Positions 19,030 through 26,954 of a stretch of DNA of 64,000 bases are shown in pieces. Below the pieces are notes generated by a model, which worked only from the letters and a program-made list of their open reading frames with translations, ran no database searches and was not told where the DNA came from. The stretch's first letter is position 1; every line of letters starts with the position of its first letter. A program made the position numbers and the translations under genes. This DNA comes from Arthrobacter sp. Leaf141 (GTDB lineage: Bacteria; Actinomycetota; Actinomycetes; Actinomycetales; Micrococcaceae). Where the stretch lies: NCBI RefSeq assembly GCF_001424565.1, contig NZ_LMOL01000005.1, positions 197,820-261,819 of the forward strand. Direction: 5' to 3'.

Positions 19030-19176
19030 TTACCTCCGGAGGGGCCTCTCCGCGTGCTCAAAGCACTGGACGCTGGCAACCAAGGTGCCGCCGGCGTCGG
19101 ACTTCTGGTAGCGGGTCACGTGGTTCGTGATCTTCGCGCAAAAGGCGCAGAAGCTCTGATGTTGTTTTGTCCCCAT
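19030..19176 (-). CDS. Small CxxC/CxxH protein (zinc-ribbon-like)
   Basis: A 48-residue frame from ATG 19176, with GGGAGG 12 bases ahead (rather far). Its only feature is a spaced metal-ligand pattern, FCAFCAK near residue 10 and VQCFEHAE near residue 38, i.e. CxxC followed by CxxH, consistent with binding one zinc ion. No family is recognised. A longer reading from 19230 is possible. It is called for its ligand spacing; coding status is not certain. Confidence 0.45.
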   Translation of the reverse strand: MGTKQHQSFCAFCAKITNHVTRYQKSDAGGTLVASVQCFEHAERPLRR

Positions 19177-19254
19177 AGGCAGATAGTACCTCCCGGAAAG
19201 TTTCCGGACGGTAAACATTTCCGTTCGCATCCGGTACCCGGTCCTCTTGAGCCG

Positions 19255-19965
19255 TCACCGGATGGTGAGCCTAGCAGATCCCTCCGCGCGCAGGTTGAGA
19301 GACGTCAGGATGGCCGCGAGCTGGTATTCACCCGCTGGCAGGCCGGTGAGTTCGGGATTGTTACGGAAGGCAGGTAGTTCAATCCGCTGACCGGGACCAA
19401 GCTCCGGAATCGGCGGAGCCATTCCGTGGACAAACGAGCCGTCGCCGATGCGCTGGCCATGCAGGTCAAGCACTAGGCCCTGGACGTGGGAATCGTCCTC
19501 TTCCACGGGTTCCCGGTGGATGTCGGATTCGTTCACCAGGACAACCGTGATGTCAGGAGAGCCGCCGCAGGCCATGGAAAACTCCGGCCCTGACCACCCG
19601 AGCCGCAGACCCTGCCGGCGTACCTCCTGGACAGGAAGAGGACGGAAAACAGCCGGCGACGTGATGTGGTTCCCTGCCGCATGCCGGGACAGCTGCACCA
19701 GGACCCAGCGGCCCGGTTCTTCGGTGGAGGGAGCGCCGAGGATACTCACTTCTTCAGCCCAGTCGGACCTCGAGGTGTCCAGGACGCGCCAGCCCTTCAG
19801 CGGAAAGTGTTCCCGCCTCCGCGGGGGCAGGCTGCCGTTGGGGAACCAGTCAGCTATGGCGTCCTGCCAGGAGACGCCTGGCTCTTCGAGGAGGGAAGTT
19901 GTGACGTCCCAGTTGCCTAGTTGGACGTACTGACGCTGCGACGCTGTAGCCTCTTGTTTCCCCAT
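19255..19965 (-). CDS. Hypothetical protein, all-beta
   Basis: 236 residues if begun at ATG 19965; AGGAGG lies directly against that ATG, which is too close, so the ATG at 19974 is an alternative. Not recognised. No signal peptide or membrane segment is visible. The N-terminal half has GNWDVTTSLLEEPGVSWQDA and a stretch of basic/Pro residues; the C-terminal half looks like a beta-sandwich domain (DITVVLVNESDIHREPVEED, LPAGEYQLAAILTSLNLRAE). The last part resembles generic Ig-like or carbohydrate-binding modules only loosely. It is divergent from the MBL-fold gene, sharing a 176-base intergenic region. Confidence 0.7.
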   Translation of the reverse strand: MGKQEATASQRQYVQLGNWDVTTSLLEEPGVSWQDAIADWFPNGSLPPRRREHFPLKGWRVLDTSRSDWAEEVSILGAPSTEEPGRWVLVQLSRHAAGNHITSPAVFRPLPVQEVRRQGLRLGWSGPEFSMACGGSPDITVVLVNESDIHREPVEEDDSHVQGLVLDLHGQRIGDGSFVHGMAPPIPELGPGQRIELPAFRNNPELTGLPAGEYQLAAILTSLNLRAEGSARLTIR

Positions 19966-20141
19966 CCTCCTCATTCTGCCGCAGGGCCGGGGCTGTGTCT
20001 GTCCCGCCACTGAGTCGAGGTTTCCGGCGGCGGCCGCGTTCCGCCGTCGTACCCGCTCCGCCTCCCGGAAACTCCGGGGCTCCATGGTTAGAATCGACGC
20101 CAGACGAACGCAACCTGATTTGCCGGAGGTACGGAGAAACA

Positions 20142-20957
20142 ATGTCGGAATGGCTCGAAGTCGGCGCGGACAACTATGTGCTGATCACCGAAGGATCCCT
20201 GCTGAATACCGGACTGATTGTGGGATCCGAACGGGCTATGGTGATCGACACCGGCTGTGGGCCGCGGCAGGGTCGGGAGATCCTCGACGCGGTCCGGGAG
20301 AAGACCCAACTGCCGCTCGTCGTCGTCAACACCCACGCCCATTACGACCATTTTTTCGGCAACGCGGTGTTCGCGGCAGAGGGCGTTACCGAATTTTGGG
20401 CGCATGAGAACTGCGCCAAGGAGATCGACGAACGCGGAGACCTGCAGCGCCGTTTCGTGGGCACCCTGGAACCGGAAATGGCCAGCGGCGAGGGTGCCAA
20501 TGTGGAACTCGTGGTGCCCAACGCCATTGTCCGCGACCAGCCGGTGCTGGTGGACCTCGGCGGGACCACGGCCACCCTCTTCTACCTGGGCCGTGGCCAC
20601 ACCGACGGCGACCTCCTGGTAGGCACGTCCACCACCCTCTACGTGGGCGACCTCGTGGAGCAGGGCGCGCACCCGTCCTTCGAGGATGCTTTTCCCGAGG
20701 AATGGGCCGATTCCCTGCGCCACATCTCTGCGCTGCGGTTGCGCTACGAATTTCTGATCCCCGGCCACGGGCAGCCCTGCAGCGACCAGTTCGTGAAAAC
20801 CATGGCCAACACCATGACCACGGCCGTGCGCCAGGCAACCCAGTCCATCAGGGATACCCCGTCCGACGCCACCAAGGCCATCCCCGTGCTGCCCTACGGC
20901 CCGGAACAGTCGCGCTGGTTCATCAAGCGATTGCAGGAAATCCGCCGCGAGTCCTGA
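20142..20957 (+). CDS. MBL-fold metallo-hydrolase
   Basis: 271 residues, ATG 20142 preceded by GGAGGTACGGAGA. All metal-ligand motifs of the metallo-beta-lactamase superfamily are present: NTHAHYDHFFGN (HxHxDH in family form, here HAHYDH), GRGHTDGDLLV, YVGDLVEQG and PGHGQP. The N-terminal SLLNTGLIVGSERAMVIDTG strand pair is also typical. Substrate is unknown; similar proteins include thioesterases, lactonases and quinoprotein-relay hydrolases. A beta-lactam resistance role should not be inferred. It is followed by a hairpin with a short T-run. Confidence 0.9.
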   Translation: MSEWLEVGADNYVLITEGSLLNTGLIVGSERAMVIDTGCGPRQGREILDAVREKTQLPLVVVNTHAHYDHFFGNAVFAAEGVTEFWAHENCAKEIDERGDLQRRFVGTLEPEMASGEGANVELVVPNAIVRDQPVLVDLGGTTATLFYLGRGHTDGDLLVGTSTTLYVGDLVEQGAHPSFEDAFPEEWADSLRHISALRLRYEFLIPGHGQPCSDQFVKTMANTMTTAVRQATQSIRDTPSDATKAIPVLPYGPEQSRWFIKRLQEIRRES

Positions 20958-21006
20958 AGGCTGGGGTCCATCCCCTGGTATGGGTGCCCGTGACCTACCC
21001 AGCCTT
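20957..21006 (+). terminator. Candidate terminator after the MBL-fold gene
   Basis: The 9-base arms AAGGCTGGG and CCCAGCCTT begin at the last base of the stop codon and are followed by TTCC. The loop is long (32 bases) but may itself fold. Moderate support only. Confidence 0.45.
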
Positions 21007-21010
21007 TTCC

Positions 21011-21027
21011 TTGACACGATTTGTCAA
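21011..21027. promoter_or_regulatory. Inverted repeat TTGACA-N5-TGTCAA, possible operator/-35
   Basis: A perfect 6-5-6 palindrome between the MBL-fold gene and two very small membrane-protein genes. The left arm equals a consensus -35 element, but no matching -10 is evident 17 bases later; TTGTCA read as -35 gives a poor TTAAGT at the right distance. It may be a repressor site over a promoter for the 21087 gene. Confidence 0.4.
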
Positions 21028-21086
21028 TCCTCAGGGTGCATGGTTAAGTCGCAACAGAGAAAGCACCCTTACTAGTGGAGATTCAC

Positions 21087-21233
21087 GTGGCTTTATCCGA
21101 CTACGCCTTGGCCCTGTTCGCTCTGCTCGGGACGCTACTGGTGCCGTTCGTTATCCTTCATCAGATGCTGCGGCTCAAGCGCCGTGCCGTCCGCGTCTCC
21201 AGTCCACTCGACTACAGAGGTAACCGCCGTTAG
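21087..21233 (+). CDS. Small membrane protein (48 aa)
   Basis: GTG start at 21087 with GTGGAG six bases upstream. The product begins MALSDYALALFALLGTLLVP and is one hydrophobic helix (residues about 5-26) followed by a strongly basic segment (LRLKRRAVRV), so an inner-membrane anchor with a cytoplasmic positive tail is expected. No family is recognised. It is two bases from the next tiny gene and lies before the EspI/MinD-like ATPase on the same strand, so the three may be one unit. Confidence 0.6.
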   Translation: MALSDYALALFALLGTLLVPFVILHQMLRLKRRAVRVSSPLDYRGNRR

Positions 21234-21235
21234 TC

Positions 21236-21355
21236 ATGCCGTACGTTGACATTAATCCGCATAAACGCCGCCCACGCTGGGTGTCGTACACGACCTTGGC
21301 CGTCCTGCTTGTCCTTACTGCAGCAGTCGTAGCGGCAGCCCTTTTCCGTCCCTAA
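21236..21355 (+). CDS. Small membrane protein (39 aa)
   Basis: ATG at 21236, two bases after the previous stop; no good ribosome site of its own, so translation is probably coupled. A polar, basic head (NPHKRRPRWVS) is followed by one membrane helix (YTTLAVLLVLTAAVVAAALF) that ends the protein, giving a positive-inside, tail-anchored topology opposite in order to its neighbour. No family is recognised. Confidence 0.55.
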   Translation: MPYVDINPHKRRPRWVSYTTLAVLLVLTAAVVAAALFRP

Positions 21356-21440
21356 AGTTCCTGCCGCCCCAAACCACTTAGACTTACTCACTGAACCAAG
21401 TGCTGCAGTAATTCTTGCCGAACGTTTTGGGGGACCAGAC

Positions 21441-22769
21441 ATGCCCGATCCGGCGGATCAGAACGCACGCGCCCATGTAGAACATGCAGGGCAGCCGTCG
21501 CCGCGCCGTCGCCGAGACCTCCGTCGCGGCGACAGCAAGCCAACGGATGCCCGGACAGGAACCATGCCAGCCGCCACACCGGACCCCGCAAGCCAAGCCA
21601 ACTCCAAGCCGCAAAGCAGGCGGACCTCATGGGCGGAAGCGGCAGCAGCAGCCGACGCGGCCAAACCGTCCACCACTGTGCCGGCGCCAACCCGCCGACC
21701 AGCGTCTGCTGGGTTTGTTGAACCGACCATCACCACTGCAACTCCCGGTGAAGCCGACGAGGCCAGCGAGGCCCGCCCCGAAACCCCCTCGTTCCGCCGT
21801 GCCCGGCCGACCGTGGCGGAGACCATTGCCGGCAGCCCTATGCCAGACTTCATCAGCTCGCCGGGCCTCTTCGTCAAAGAGCAGAAGCCCCGGCCCGTGG
21901 GTGGAGTGCGGGGCGCAATCTATGCGATGACGGGTGGATCCTGGAACCTGGGTCCCGGATCAAAACAGCGCCAGGAAGATGAGCTAGCCAAGCGGATCTC
22001 CCGCCAGCTGCAGGGCAGCTACAACACGGCTGTCCTCAGTCTCAAGGGCGGCATCGGCAAAACGTCCACCACCGTTGGGGTCGGGCTGACACTGGCGGAA
22101 TACCGGGGCGACGCGCCTTGTGCCATCGACGCCAATCCCGATTCCGGCGACTTGGTGGAGCGAGCCCTGGGTGAGGGCCTCTACCAGCAGTCCAGCCCAC
22201 GGACCATCTCTGATCTGCTGGAGAACATCGATTCAGTGGATTCCCTGACATCGCTGGCCCGGTACATGCATCACGCCGGCAGGCTGCACCTGATCGCCGG
22301 CGAACAGGATCCGGAGGTTTCGGACTCCCTGACCGCGGCGGAGTACTTGCGCATCAGGAAGCTCATCTCCAACTACTACTCGGTTGCCCTGACCGACTGC
22401 GGGACGGGCGTAACCCACAACGCAATGAGCGGCATCCTGCAGTCCGCCGACAACCTGGTGATCGCTGCAGGGTACGCGGTCAGCGGCGCCAAGCGCGCCC
22501 GCAGCACCCTCCACTGGTTGGCCAGCCACGGCTACGCGGAACTTGCCAGGAACGCCATTGTGGTAATCACCGATAAGGACGAAGTGTCGTCTCGCGTGGA
22601 CAAGGACGCCATCGAGGAGCACCTGGCCGGAATCTGCCGGGAACTTATTGCCGTCCCGCACGACCGCGGAGTGGCTGACGGCGACCTGGTCACTTTGGAC
22701 GTTCTGAAGCCGGAAACGAAGCGCGCGTACAAGGAAATCGCAGCGGCGATTGTGGACGGGTACCGATAG
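21441..22769 (+). CDS. MinD/ParA-type ATPase of the EspI class
   Basis: 442 residues, ATG 21441 with GGGGGA upstream. The first ~165 residues are a Pro/Ala/Arg-rich, low-complexity region; the ATPase follows with a deviant Walker A in LSLKGGIGKTSTTVGVG, a switch-like segment CAIDANPDSGDL and a VALTDCGTGVTHNAMSG box. This architecture (disordered proline-rich head plus MinD-like P-loop) matches EspI-like ATPases that accompany type VII/ESX secretion in mycobacteria and many orphan copies in Arthrobacter. No other ESX gene (EccC, EsxA/B) is in the window, so it appears as an orphan. Two tiny membrane proteins precede it. Confidence 0.82.
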   Translation: MPDPADQNARAHVEHAGQPSPRRRRDLRRGDSKPTDARTGTMPAATPDPASQANSKPQSRRTSWAEAAAAADAAKPSTTVPAPTRRPASAGFVEPTITTATPGEADEASEARPETPSFRRARPTVAETIAGSPMPDFISSPGLFVKEQKPRPVGGVRGAIYAMTGGSWNLGPGSKQRQEDELAKRISRQLQGSYNTAVLSLKGGIGKTSTTVGVGLTLAEYRGDAPCAIDANPDSGDLVERALGEGLYQQSSPRTISDLLENIDSVDSLTSLARYMHHAGRLHLIAGEQDPEVSDSLTAAEYLRIRKLISNYYSVALTDCGTGVTHNAMSGILQSADNLVIAAGYAVSGAKRARSTLHWLASHGYAELARNAIVVITDKDEVSSRVDKDAIEEHLAGICRELIAVPHDRGVADGDLVTLDVLKPETKRAYKEIAAAIVDGYR

Positions 22770-23069
22770 AACCAGTTGCCTCTTCCACTGACGCCACTGC
22801 TGGATATCCCTTGAGCTGACGGCGTCCACTTAGCCGTATGACGGCCTGCTTGGAGTTGCTCGTTGGGCGCGCGTAAGCCCGCTTGTAGGCGCCACATAGT
22901 CTGGATAGCTGTGGCTTGGCCTTCCGCCAAGGACCGAAGTTGAGAAAGTGGTTCGTATTCTTGGTACCCGCTGCGCCGACCATGTACGCCTTGCTGGCCT
23001 CGAAAACGTGAAGTTTGAACGTCTGATGATGTGGCCGCTGCCCTTCAATGTTCCTATCCAGCAGCAAAT
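22770..23069. other. Non-coding gap between convergent genes
   Basis: No gene is supported in these 300 bases. Weak inverted repeats are seen (GACGCC at 22790 with GGCGTC at 22821; CTTGGC-N5-GCCAAG at 22915-22931) that might terminate the two convergent transcripts, but neither has a T-run. No tRNA or attachment-site signature was seen. Confidence 0.5.
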
Positions 23070-24902
23070 TTAGTCGGTGATATTCCCCGACCTTTTTACT
23101 GTGCTGGCTATGACCCCTCCCACGCCGTCATTATCGGGCCCGTAGCCTGGGACAACATTGTTGGCGAAGGTTAGGTTTCCTTTGGGCGAGACCAAAGCAA
23201 GGGATTGCGTGCCGAATTTAGGGATGCTGTTCCCTTGTATGATCACGCCTTTGGCTGCGCCAGTCGACTGATCTTGGATGCCGTACTTATTGTTCTCGAT
23301 GCGGTTGTCGCTAGCCCTTGAACCGCTGCCCGTATCGGTGAAGGTTATGCCAGCCTGTTTATTGTCGTGTATCCAGACCCCCCGCACCGATGTATTGCGC
23401 CCCATACCGACCCCACCTGCTGTCGCAAAGGAAACTTCTCCGCCTACTATTTCGACTTCCCCAGCGGTCGATGGGTCGACCCTTATGCCTTGGTTGCCTG
23501 AGTACATGGCAACCGGATTCACAAGCCGGGTGTTCATTGACCGGATCTGGAATCCGTTGGCCGATGCCCCGGAGCCCCCAAAGGCACGGCACTGGTCGAA
23601 GACTATGTCGTAGCCATAAGGGTGTGTGTCCCAGACCGAGAACTGCGAGCCTGATCTTTGCTGCTCACCTGCCCCACCGCGGATGGTGATATGCCGCGGC
23701 CCGCCCCACTGAGTGATGCCGGCAGCGTCCCTGCGCTCGTCAGCGAGTGTAGTGAACAGGTGTCTGAAGTTCCGGCCCCTTAGCCCTTCAATATAGGCGT
23801 GGGCGGAACGGCCACCAACGACAAGGCCATAACCGAGATAGCTTCCGACATTAGGTAGGTTTTCAATTTCAATGTCTGAAAAATAAGAGTCCATCGTGTC
23901 GAGAGCGAAGATGCCACCGCCAGCGTCTGTCACTCTCAGCCCACTCAGGCGGAGGTTGCGAGCTTTCTCGAACAGGATTGCCCTGCCCTTAACCGTTAGC
24001 GGGTCCGAGCTGGTGATTGTTAGATGGCGCAGATGTATACCAGAGAGCGGGTCCATCCTCCATGCAACCGCCTTGGCTTTGGTGCTATAGGCATGTATCA
24101 GTGCGCTGTCCAGGGTCACGGTCGTCCCCGACACTGCCAAGACTTTGCGGAGTTCGCTAGCGAACGCCTCTTGTCCCGCTGAACCAATCCCGTATACAGG
24201 TGACTGACACTCGAGTCCGAGAATCGCTCCTGGCGCGAGCGTTGCCGCCAATGCTAAAGGCACCTGAACGGTACCCGCACCTGCCGGTGCATCAGAACTA
24301 AGAGCAGTCTTCGCGCCATCAGTGCCGGCCCCGTAAAAGAGCGCCTTATTTAGCGCACCACTGATCTGCCTGATGATCGTGTCATCGCCATGCCCCTCAA
24401 TTATGAGATTGTGCCCGCTGGCAGGGATCGTGAGTTGGCGGCCAAGAGTGATCTCGCCAGGAGGAAGAACGACATGCCTGATACCCGACGTGGCGGCGGC
24501 GGTGATAACAGCTTGGATTGCGTCGCGGTTGTCAGCCCCTGCCACAATGTCCGCACGGGAAATTCGATACGCGTCCTCCGATTTCGCCAAGTAGATGCCC
24601 GCTGCTTCCACCCTGCTCAGCTTGGGCTCCACAGTCTTCGTGATGATTGGTGTGAGGTCTGGGAGCTGTGACGCTGACAATTTCGCCCCAACATCCAGCG
24701 TAGCAACGCCTGATGGTGCTCCCTTTTCGGCGGTCGGAACGTACACGCTTGCCTTGGTGACTTCGCTGGGCGCAGCATGGGCCGCTGCCGTCGATACTGC
24801 AGAAACGCCGGACAGCGCGGCGATCATCGTGCCCAGCTTTAGCAGCCCACGTCGTCTTGGGACGGCCTTGTCAAGTGATGTTGCGTGTCGATCTTCATCC
24901 AT
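23070..24902 (-). CDS. Tat-exported right-handed beta-helix protein, tailspike-like
   Basis: 610 residues, ATG 24902 with a weak ribosome site. A twin-arginine signal (VPRRRGLLKLGTMIAALSG, cut near AHA) leads to a phage tail-fibre-like head (GVATLDVGAKLSASQLPDLT), then a coiled linker and a pectate-lyase-3-type beta-helix beginning DNRDAIQAVITAAATSGIRH and running to about residue 590 with N-rich turns (DNRIENNKYGIQDQSTG). Such folds cut or bind acidic polysaccharides. It sits beside a glycosyltransferase, SGNH esterase and Wzy-like gene, so it may be a polysaccharide lyase or depolymerase acting on the cell's own polymer. Catalytic residues cannot be named with confidence. Confidence 0.82.
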   Translation of the reverse strand: MDEDRHATSLDKAVPRRRGLLKLGTMIAALSGVSAVSTAAAHAAPSEVTKASVYVPTAEKGAPSGVATLDVGAKLSASQLPDLTPIITKTVEPKLSRVEAAGIYLAKSEDAYRISRADIVAGADNRDAIQAVITAAATSGIRHVVLPPGEITLGRQLTIPASGHNLIIEGHGDDTIIRQISGALNKALFYGAGTDGAKTALSSDAPAGAGTVQVPLALAATLAPGAILGLECQSPVYGIGSAGQEAFASELRKVLAVSGTTVTLDSALIHAYSTKAKAVAWRMDPLSGIHLRHLTITSSDPLTVKGRAILFEKARNLRLSGLRVTDAGGGIFALDTMDSYFSDIEIENLPNVGSYLGYGLVVGGRSAHAYIEGLRGRNFRHLFTTLADERRDAAGITQWGGPRHITIRGGAGEQQRSGSQFSVWDTHPYGYDIVFDQCRAFGGSGASANGFQIRSMNTRLVNPVAMYSGNQGIRVDPSTAGEVEIVGGEVSFATAGGVGMGRNTSVRGVWIHDNKQAGITFTDTGSGSRASDNRIENNKYGIQDQSTGAAKGVIIQGNSIPKFGTQSLALVSPKGNLTFANNVVPGYGPDNDGVGGVIASTVKRSGNITD

Positions 24903-25073
24903 GAATTGAAGTTACGTTCCCGCCCGCAGCCTCAAACAGGGTAGCGGTTACGCGTGTTTATTCCCCGGCCAGTACTTGGCAGGGTAGCGAGTACCCGGCC
25001 GCAAGCAACATTCTGGTCAGGAATACTCGAAGGAAATTTATGCCGTTATGATATTTCCGGATCCGAAGCTCAG

Positions 25074-25331
25074 ATGGGGGCTGCGTTGAATGCTTTGAGA
25101 TGGAAAATATCGACACGCGTTTTGCTCACTCTTACCGGCCTCCTTCTAGCAGGGTGGTTTACGTCGTTTGGAATCTACTTGGCATCCCACGACGACCGGT
25201 ACATTCAGCAAGGTGCTTATCTAGGCATCCTTGCTGGCATCACATTCGCCAGCGTGTTCGGATCATATTCGTTTCAACTGGACGCTCAGGACGCTATCCG
25301 AGACTATGAGGGGCAGGCTCAGGATGACTGA
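25074..25331 (+). CDS. Small two-helix membrane protein
   Basis: 85 residues from ATG 25074 (the frame is open further upstream to 24954, without a ribosome site there). Two hydrophobic helices, VLLTLTGLLLAGWFTSFGIY and AYLGILAGITFASVFGSYSF, flank a short polar loop (ASHDDRYIQQ), and an acidic tail follows. It overlaps the rhamnosyltransferase-like gene by eight bases, so the two are coupled. No family is recognised; it may anchor or partner the glycosyltransferase. Confidence 0.65.
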   Translation: MGAALNALRWKISTRVLLTLTGLLLAGWFTSFGIYLASHDDRYIQQGAYLGILAGITFASVFGSYSFQLDAQDAIRDYEGQAQDD

Positions 25332-26136
25332 TTTCAATCACTACGTGATCACACGATTCAATACGAGGATCAACGAACGGGCCAGCGACGACTGGCTGCG
25401 CCACAGGCTTGGATATTTCGAGAAAGTCTGCCATGCGTCGGTAAAGAGCCAAACCGTCCAAGACTTCGAGTGGCTGGTATATTTCGACGCTGAACGGGAT
25501 CAGTGGTTTGAAGACGAAGTGAACCGTCTTGCAGCAGGGGTGTTCACCCCGGTTTGGGTAGAAGGAAAATTCTCGCCCGCGGACGCTGCGGCAGAAGTCA
25601 CGCGAAGGGCGTCCAGGTCATGGATAATCACCACCCGGGTGGATAATGATGACGCTCTTGCCCGCGACTTTTTGGAGCGGGTGCAGGGCTCGTTTGCGGC
25701 GACAACCGAATTCATTAATTTCACTGCCGGTCTGCAACTGACGGACGATGGAAGGGTCTTTCACCGGTCCGACCCGTCCAACGCCTTTATCTCCCTGATC
25801 GAACCTTTGACCGACAAGCCGCTCATGGGCGTTTACGTCGCTTGGCACGACAGGGTGTCCACGTACGCCCCTGTTCGGCAGGTAACCACACACCCGATGT
25901 GGGTGCAGATGGTGCACGGCAAGAACATCGCCAACTCCCTGCGCGGCATTCGTGCAGACCCCTTGGCCTTGGCCTCCCACTTCGATATAGGTGTGGCCGC
26001 GGTGCCAGTATCCAGGGTCGCGCTCTTAGGCTCACAGGCGCTCTCCGCCGCTAGTCTGGGGCTGCGGGTGGCCCGTAAACCGCACAGAATCGTCTGGGCA
26101 TTCAAAGTTCTGCGCGCGCGCTTGGGCCTCGGCTGA
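25324..26136 (+). CDS. Putative rhamnosyltransferase-family glycosyltransferase
   Basis: 270 residues, ATG 25324 with GGCAGG upstream inside the previous gene. It opens with NHYVITRFNTRINERASDDW and has SQTVQDFEWLVYFDAERDQW, TTRVDNDDALARDFLERVQ and a C-terminal HPMWVQMVHGKNIANSLRG. This pattern fits the putative rhamnosyltransferase family, a GT-A-like group found in capsule loci; the DNDD motif is the probable metal/nucleotide-sugar site. Donor and acceptor are unknown. It forms a tight run with the SGNH gene, whose ATG overlaps its stop by one base. Confidence 0.78.
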   Translation: MTDFNHYVITRFNTRINERASDDWLRHRLGYFEKVCHASVKSQTVQDFEWLVYFDAERDQWFEDEVNRLAAGVFTPVWVEGKFSPADAAAEVTRRASRSWIITTRVDNDDALARDFLERVQGSFAATTEFINFTAGLQLTDDGRVFHRSDPSNAFISLIEPLTDKPLMGVYVAWHDRVSTYAPVRQVTTHPMWVQMVHGKNIANSLRGIRADPLALASHFDIGVAAVPVSRVALLGSQALSAASLGLRVARKPHRIVWAFKVLRARLGLG

Positions 26137-26750
26137 TGGGCGGTATGATCGCGATCGGTGACAGTCTAATCAACGGACGCACGCCAGATGTAGCTGGCGT
26201 ACCGGGGAAGTCGTGGGCCAGATGGGTTGCCGACGCCGCCGGCATCCCATATGAACAGCATGCAAAGGGAGGGCTAACATCCTCAGAAATTGTGGAACAA
26301 TTTCTCCCCCAAGTCACGGGGCAGTACGACTATGGCGTCTTTGCTATGGGCACTAATGACGCTCTAACAGGTTTCGACTCTGATACATTTCGACGAAACG
26401 TGGAGATCACAGCGGCCCGCATGTCCGAGGTCAGTAAGCGTGTCGTCATGCTCAGTGTGCCGTATTCCAGCACAGCTGACGCCATAATTCGAGATGTTGC
26501 ACGCGCTGTAGGAGCGATTGTAGTTGAGGCGCAAGTGCATGGCCCCAAGATGTTCAGGCCGGACGGTGTCCACCCCACAGCCGTGGGCTATCTCGAGATA
26601 GCGGACCGCGCCGCCCAGCAACTTGACCTTCCCAAGCCTTCCCTGACGGCACCTGGACCCGAGATGCTGGGGGCGGGGTATTACCTGAAGCATCTCGCTC
26701 TCTCCTTCTATTACCGGACCAAAGGTCTGGCTCGAAAAGTGTTGCGATAG
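26136..26750 (+). CDS. SGNH/GDSL-type esterase or acyl hydrolase
   Basis: 204 residues, ATG 26136 overlapping the preceding TGA by one base. The four SGNH blocks are visible: AIGDSLINGR (nucleophile Ser in GDS), GGLTSSEIV (Gly), MGTNDALTG (Asn) and DGVHPTAVGY (catalytic Asp/His). No signal peptide is present, so it acts in the cytoplasm or at the inner membrane face, perhaps as an acyl hydrolase or transferase on the polysaccharide precursor. The C-terminus adds a basic, hydrophobic tail (YLKHLALSFYYRTKGLARKV). Confidence 0.85.
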   Translation: MGGMIAIGDSLINGRTPDVAGVPGKSWARWVADAAGIPYEQHAKGGLTSSEIVEQFLPQVTGQYDYGVFAMGTNDALTGFDSDTFRRNVEITAARMSEVSKRVVMLSVPYSSTADAIIRDVARAVGAIVVEAQVHGPKMFRPDGVHPTAVGYLEIADRAAQQLDLPKPSLTAPGPEMLGAGYYLKHLALSFYYRTKGLARKVLR

Positions 26751-26795
26751 GCAAACTTGTAATGTTTCATTCCCAGCTCCAAGTATTAGGTCAGG

Positions 26796-26801
26796 TATAA
26801 T
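26796..26801 (+). promoter_or_regulatory. Consensus -10 element for a leaderless transcript
   Basis: TATAAT lies exactly six bases before an ATG at 26808. That distance puts the transcript start at or next to the ATG, the pattern of leaderless mRNAs common in actinobacteria. No good -35 was seen. Confidence 0.5.
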
Positions 26802-26807
26802 CTGCGC

Positions 26808-26954
26808 ATGGGGATTCCGGTATTTAGAACTGTGCTTGTCGCTGGCACTTTTTCGTCGCGGATCTCAGCAACCGAGACCAGGGTCCGATCAAGTTGTCAG
26901 AGTGCAACGAGCGACCGGTCTCCCATTGACGTAACGGACACTCTGACACTGTGA
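26808..26954 (+). CDS. Possible leaderless 48-aa upstream ORF coupled to the Wzy-like gene
   Basis: The ATG at 26808 follows a TATAAT by six bases. The frame codes 48 residues beginning MGIPVFRTVLVAG, Ser/Thr/Arg-rich, and stops in a GTGA overlap with the GTG start of the polymerase gene, which itself lacks a ribosome site. The peptide resembles nothing known, so the role may be only to deliver ribosomes to the next start. Supported by promoter spacing and overlap; no homology support. Confidence 0.35.
   Translation: MGIPVFRTVLVAGTFSSRISATETRVRSSCQSATSDRSPIDVTDTLTL

Noticed and set aside
20142..20957. Antibiotic resistance call for the MBL-fold gene
   Set aside because: Fold and metal ligands are shared with many house-keeping hydrolases, and no signal peptide or class B signature beyond the core motifs is visible.
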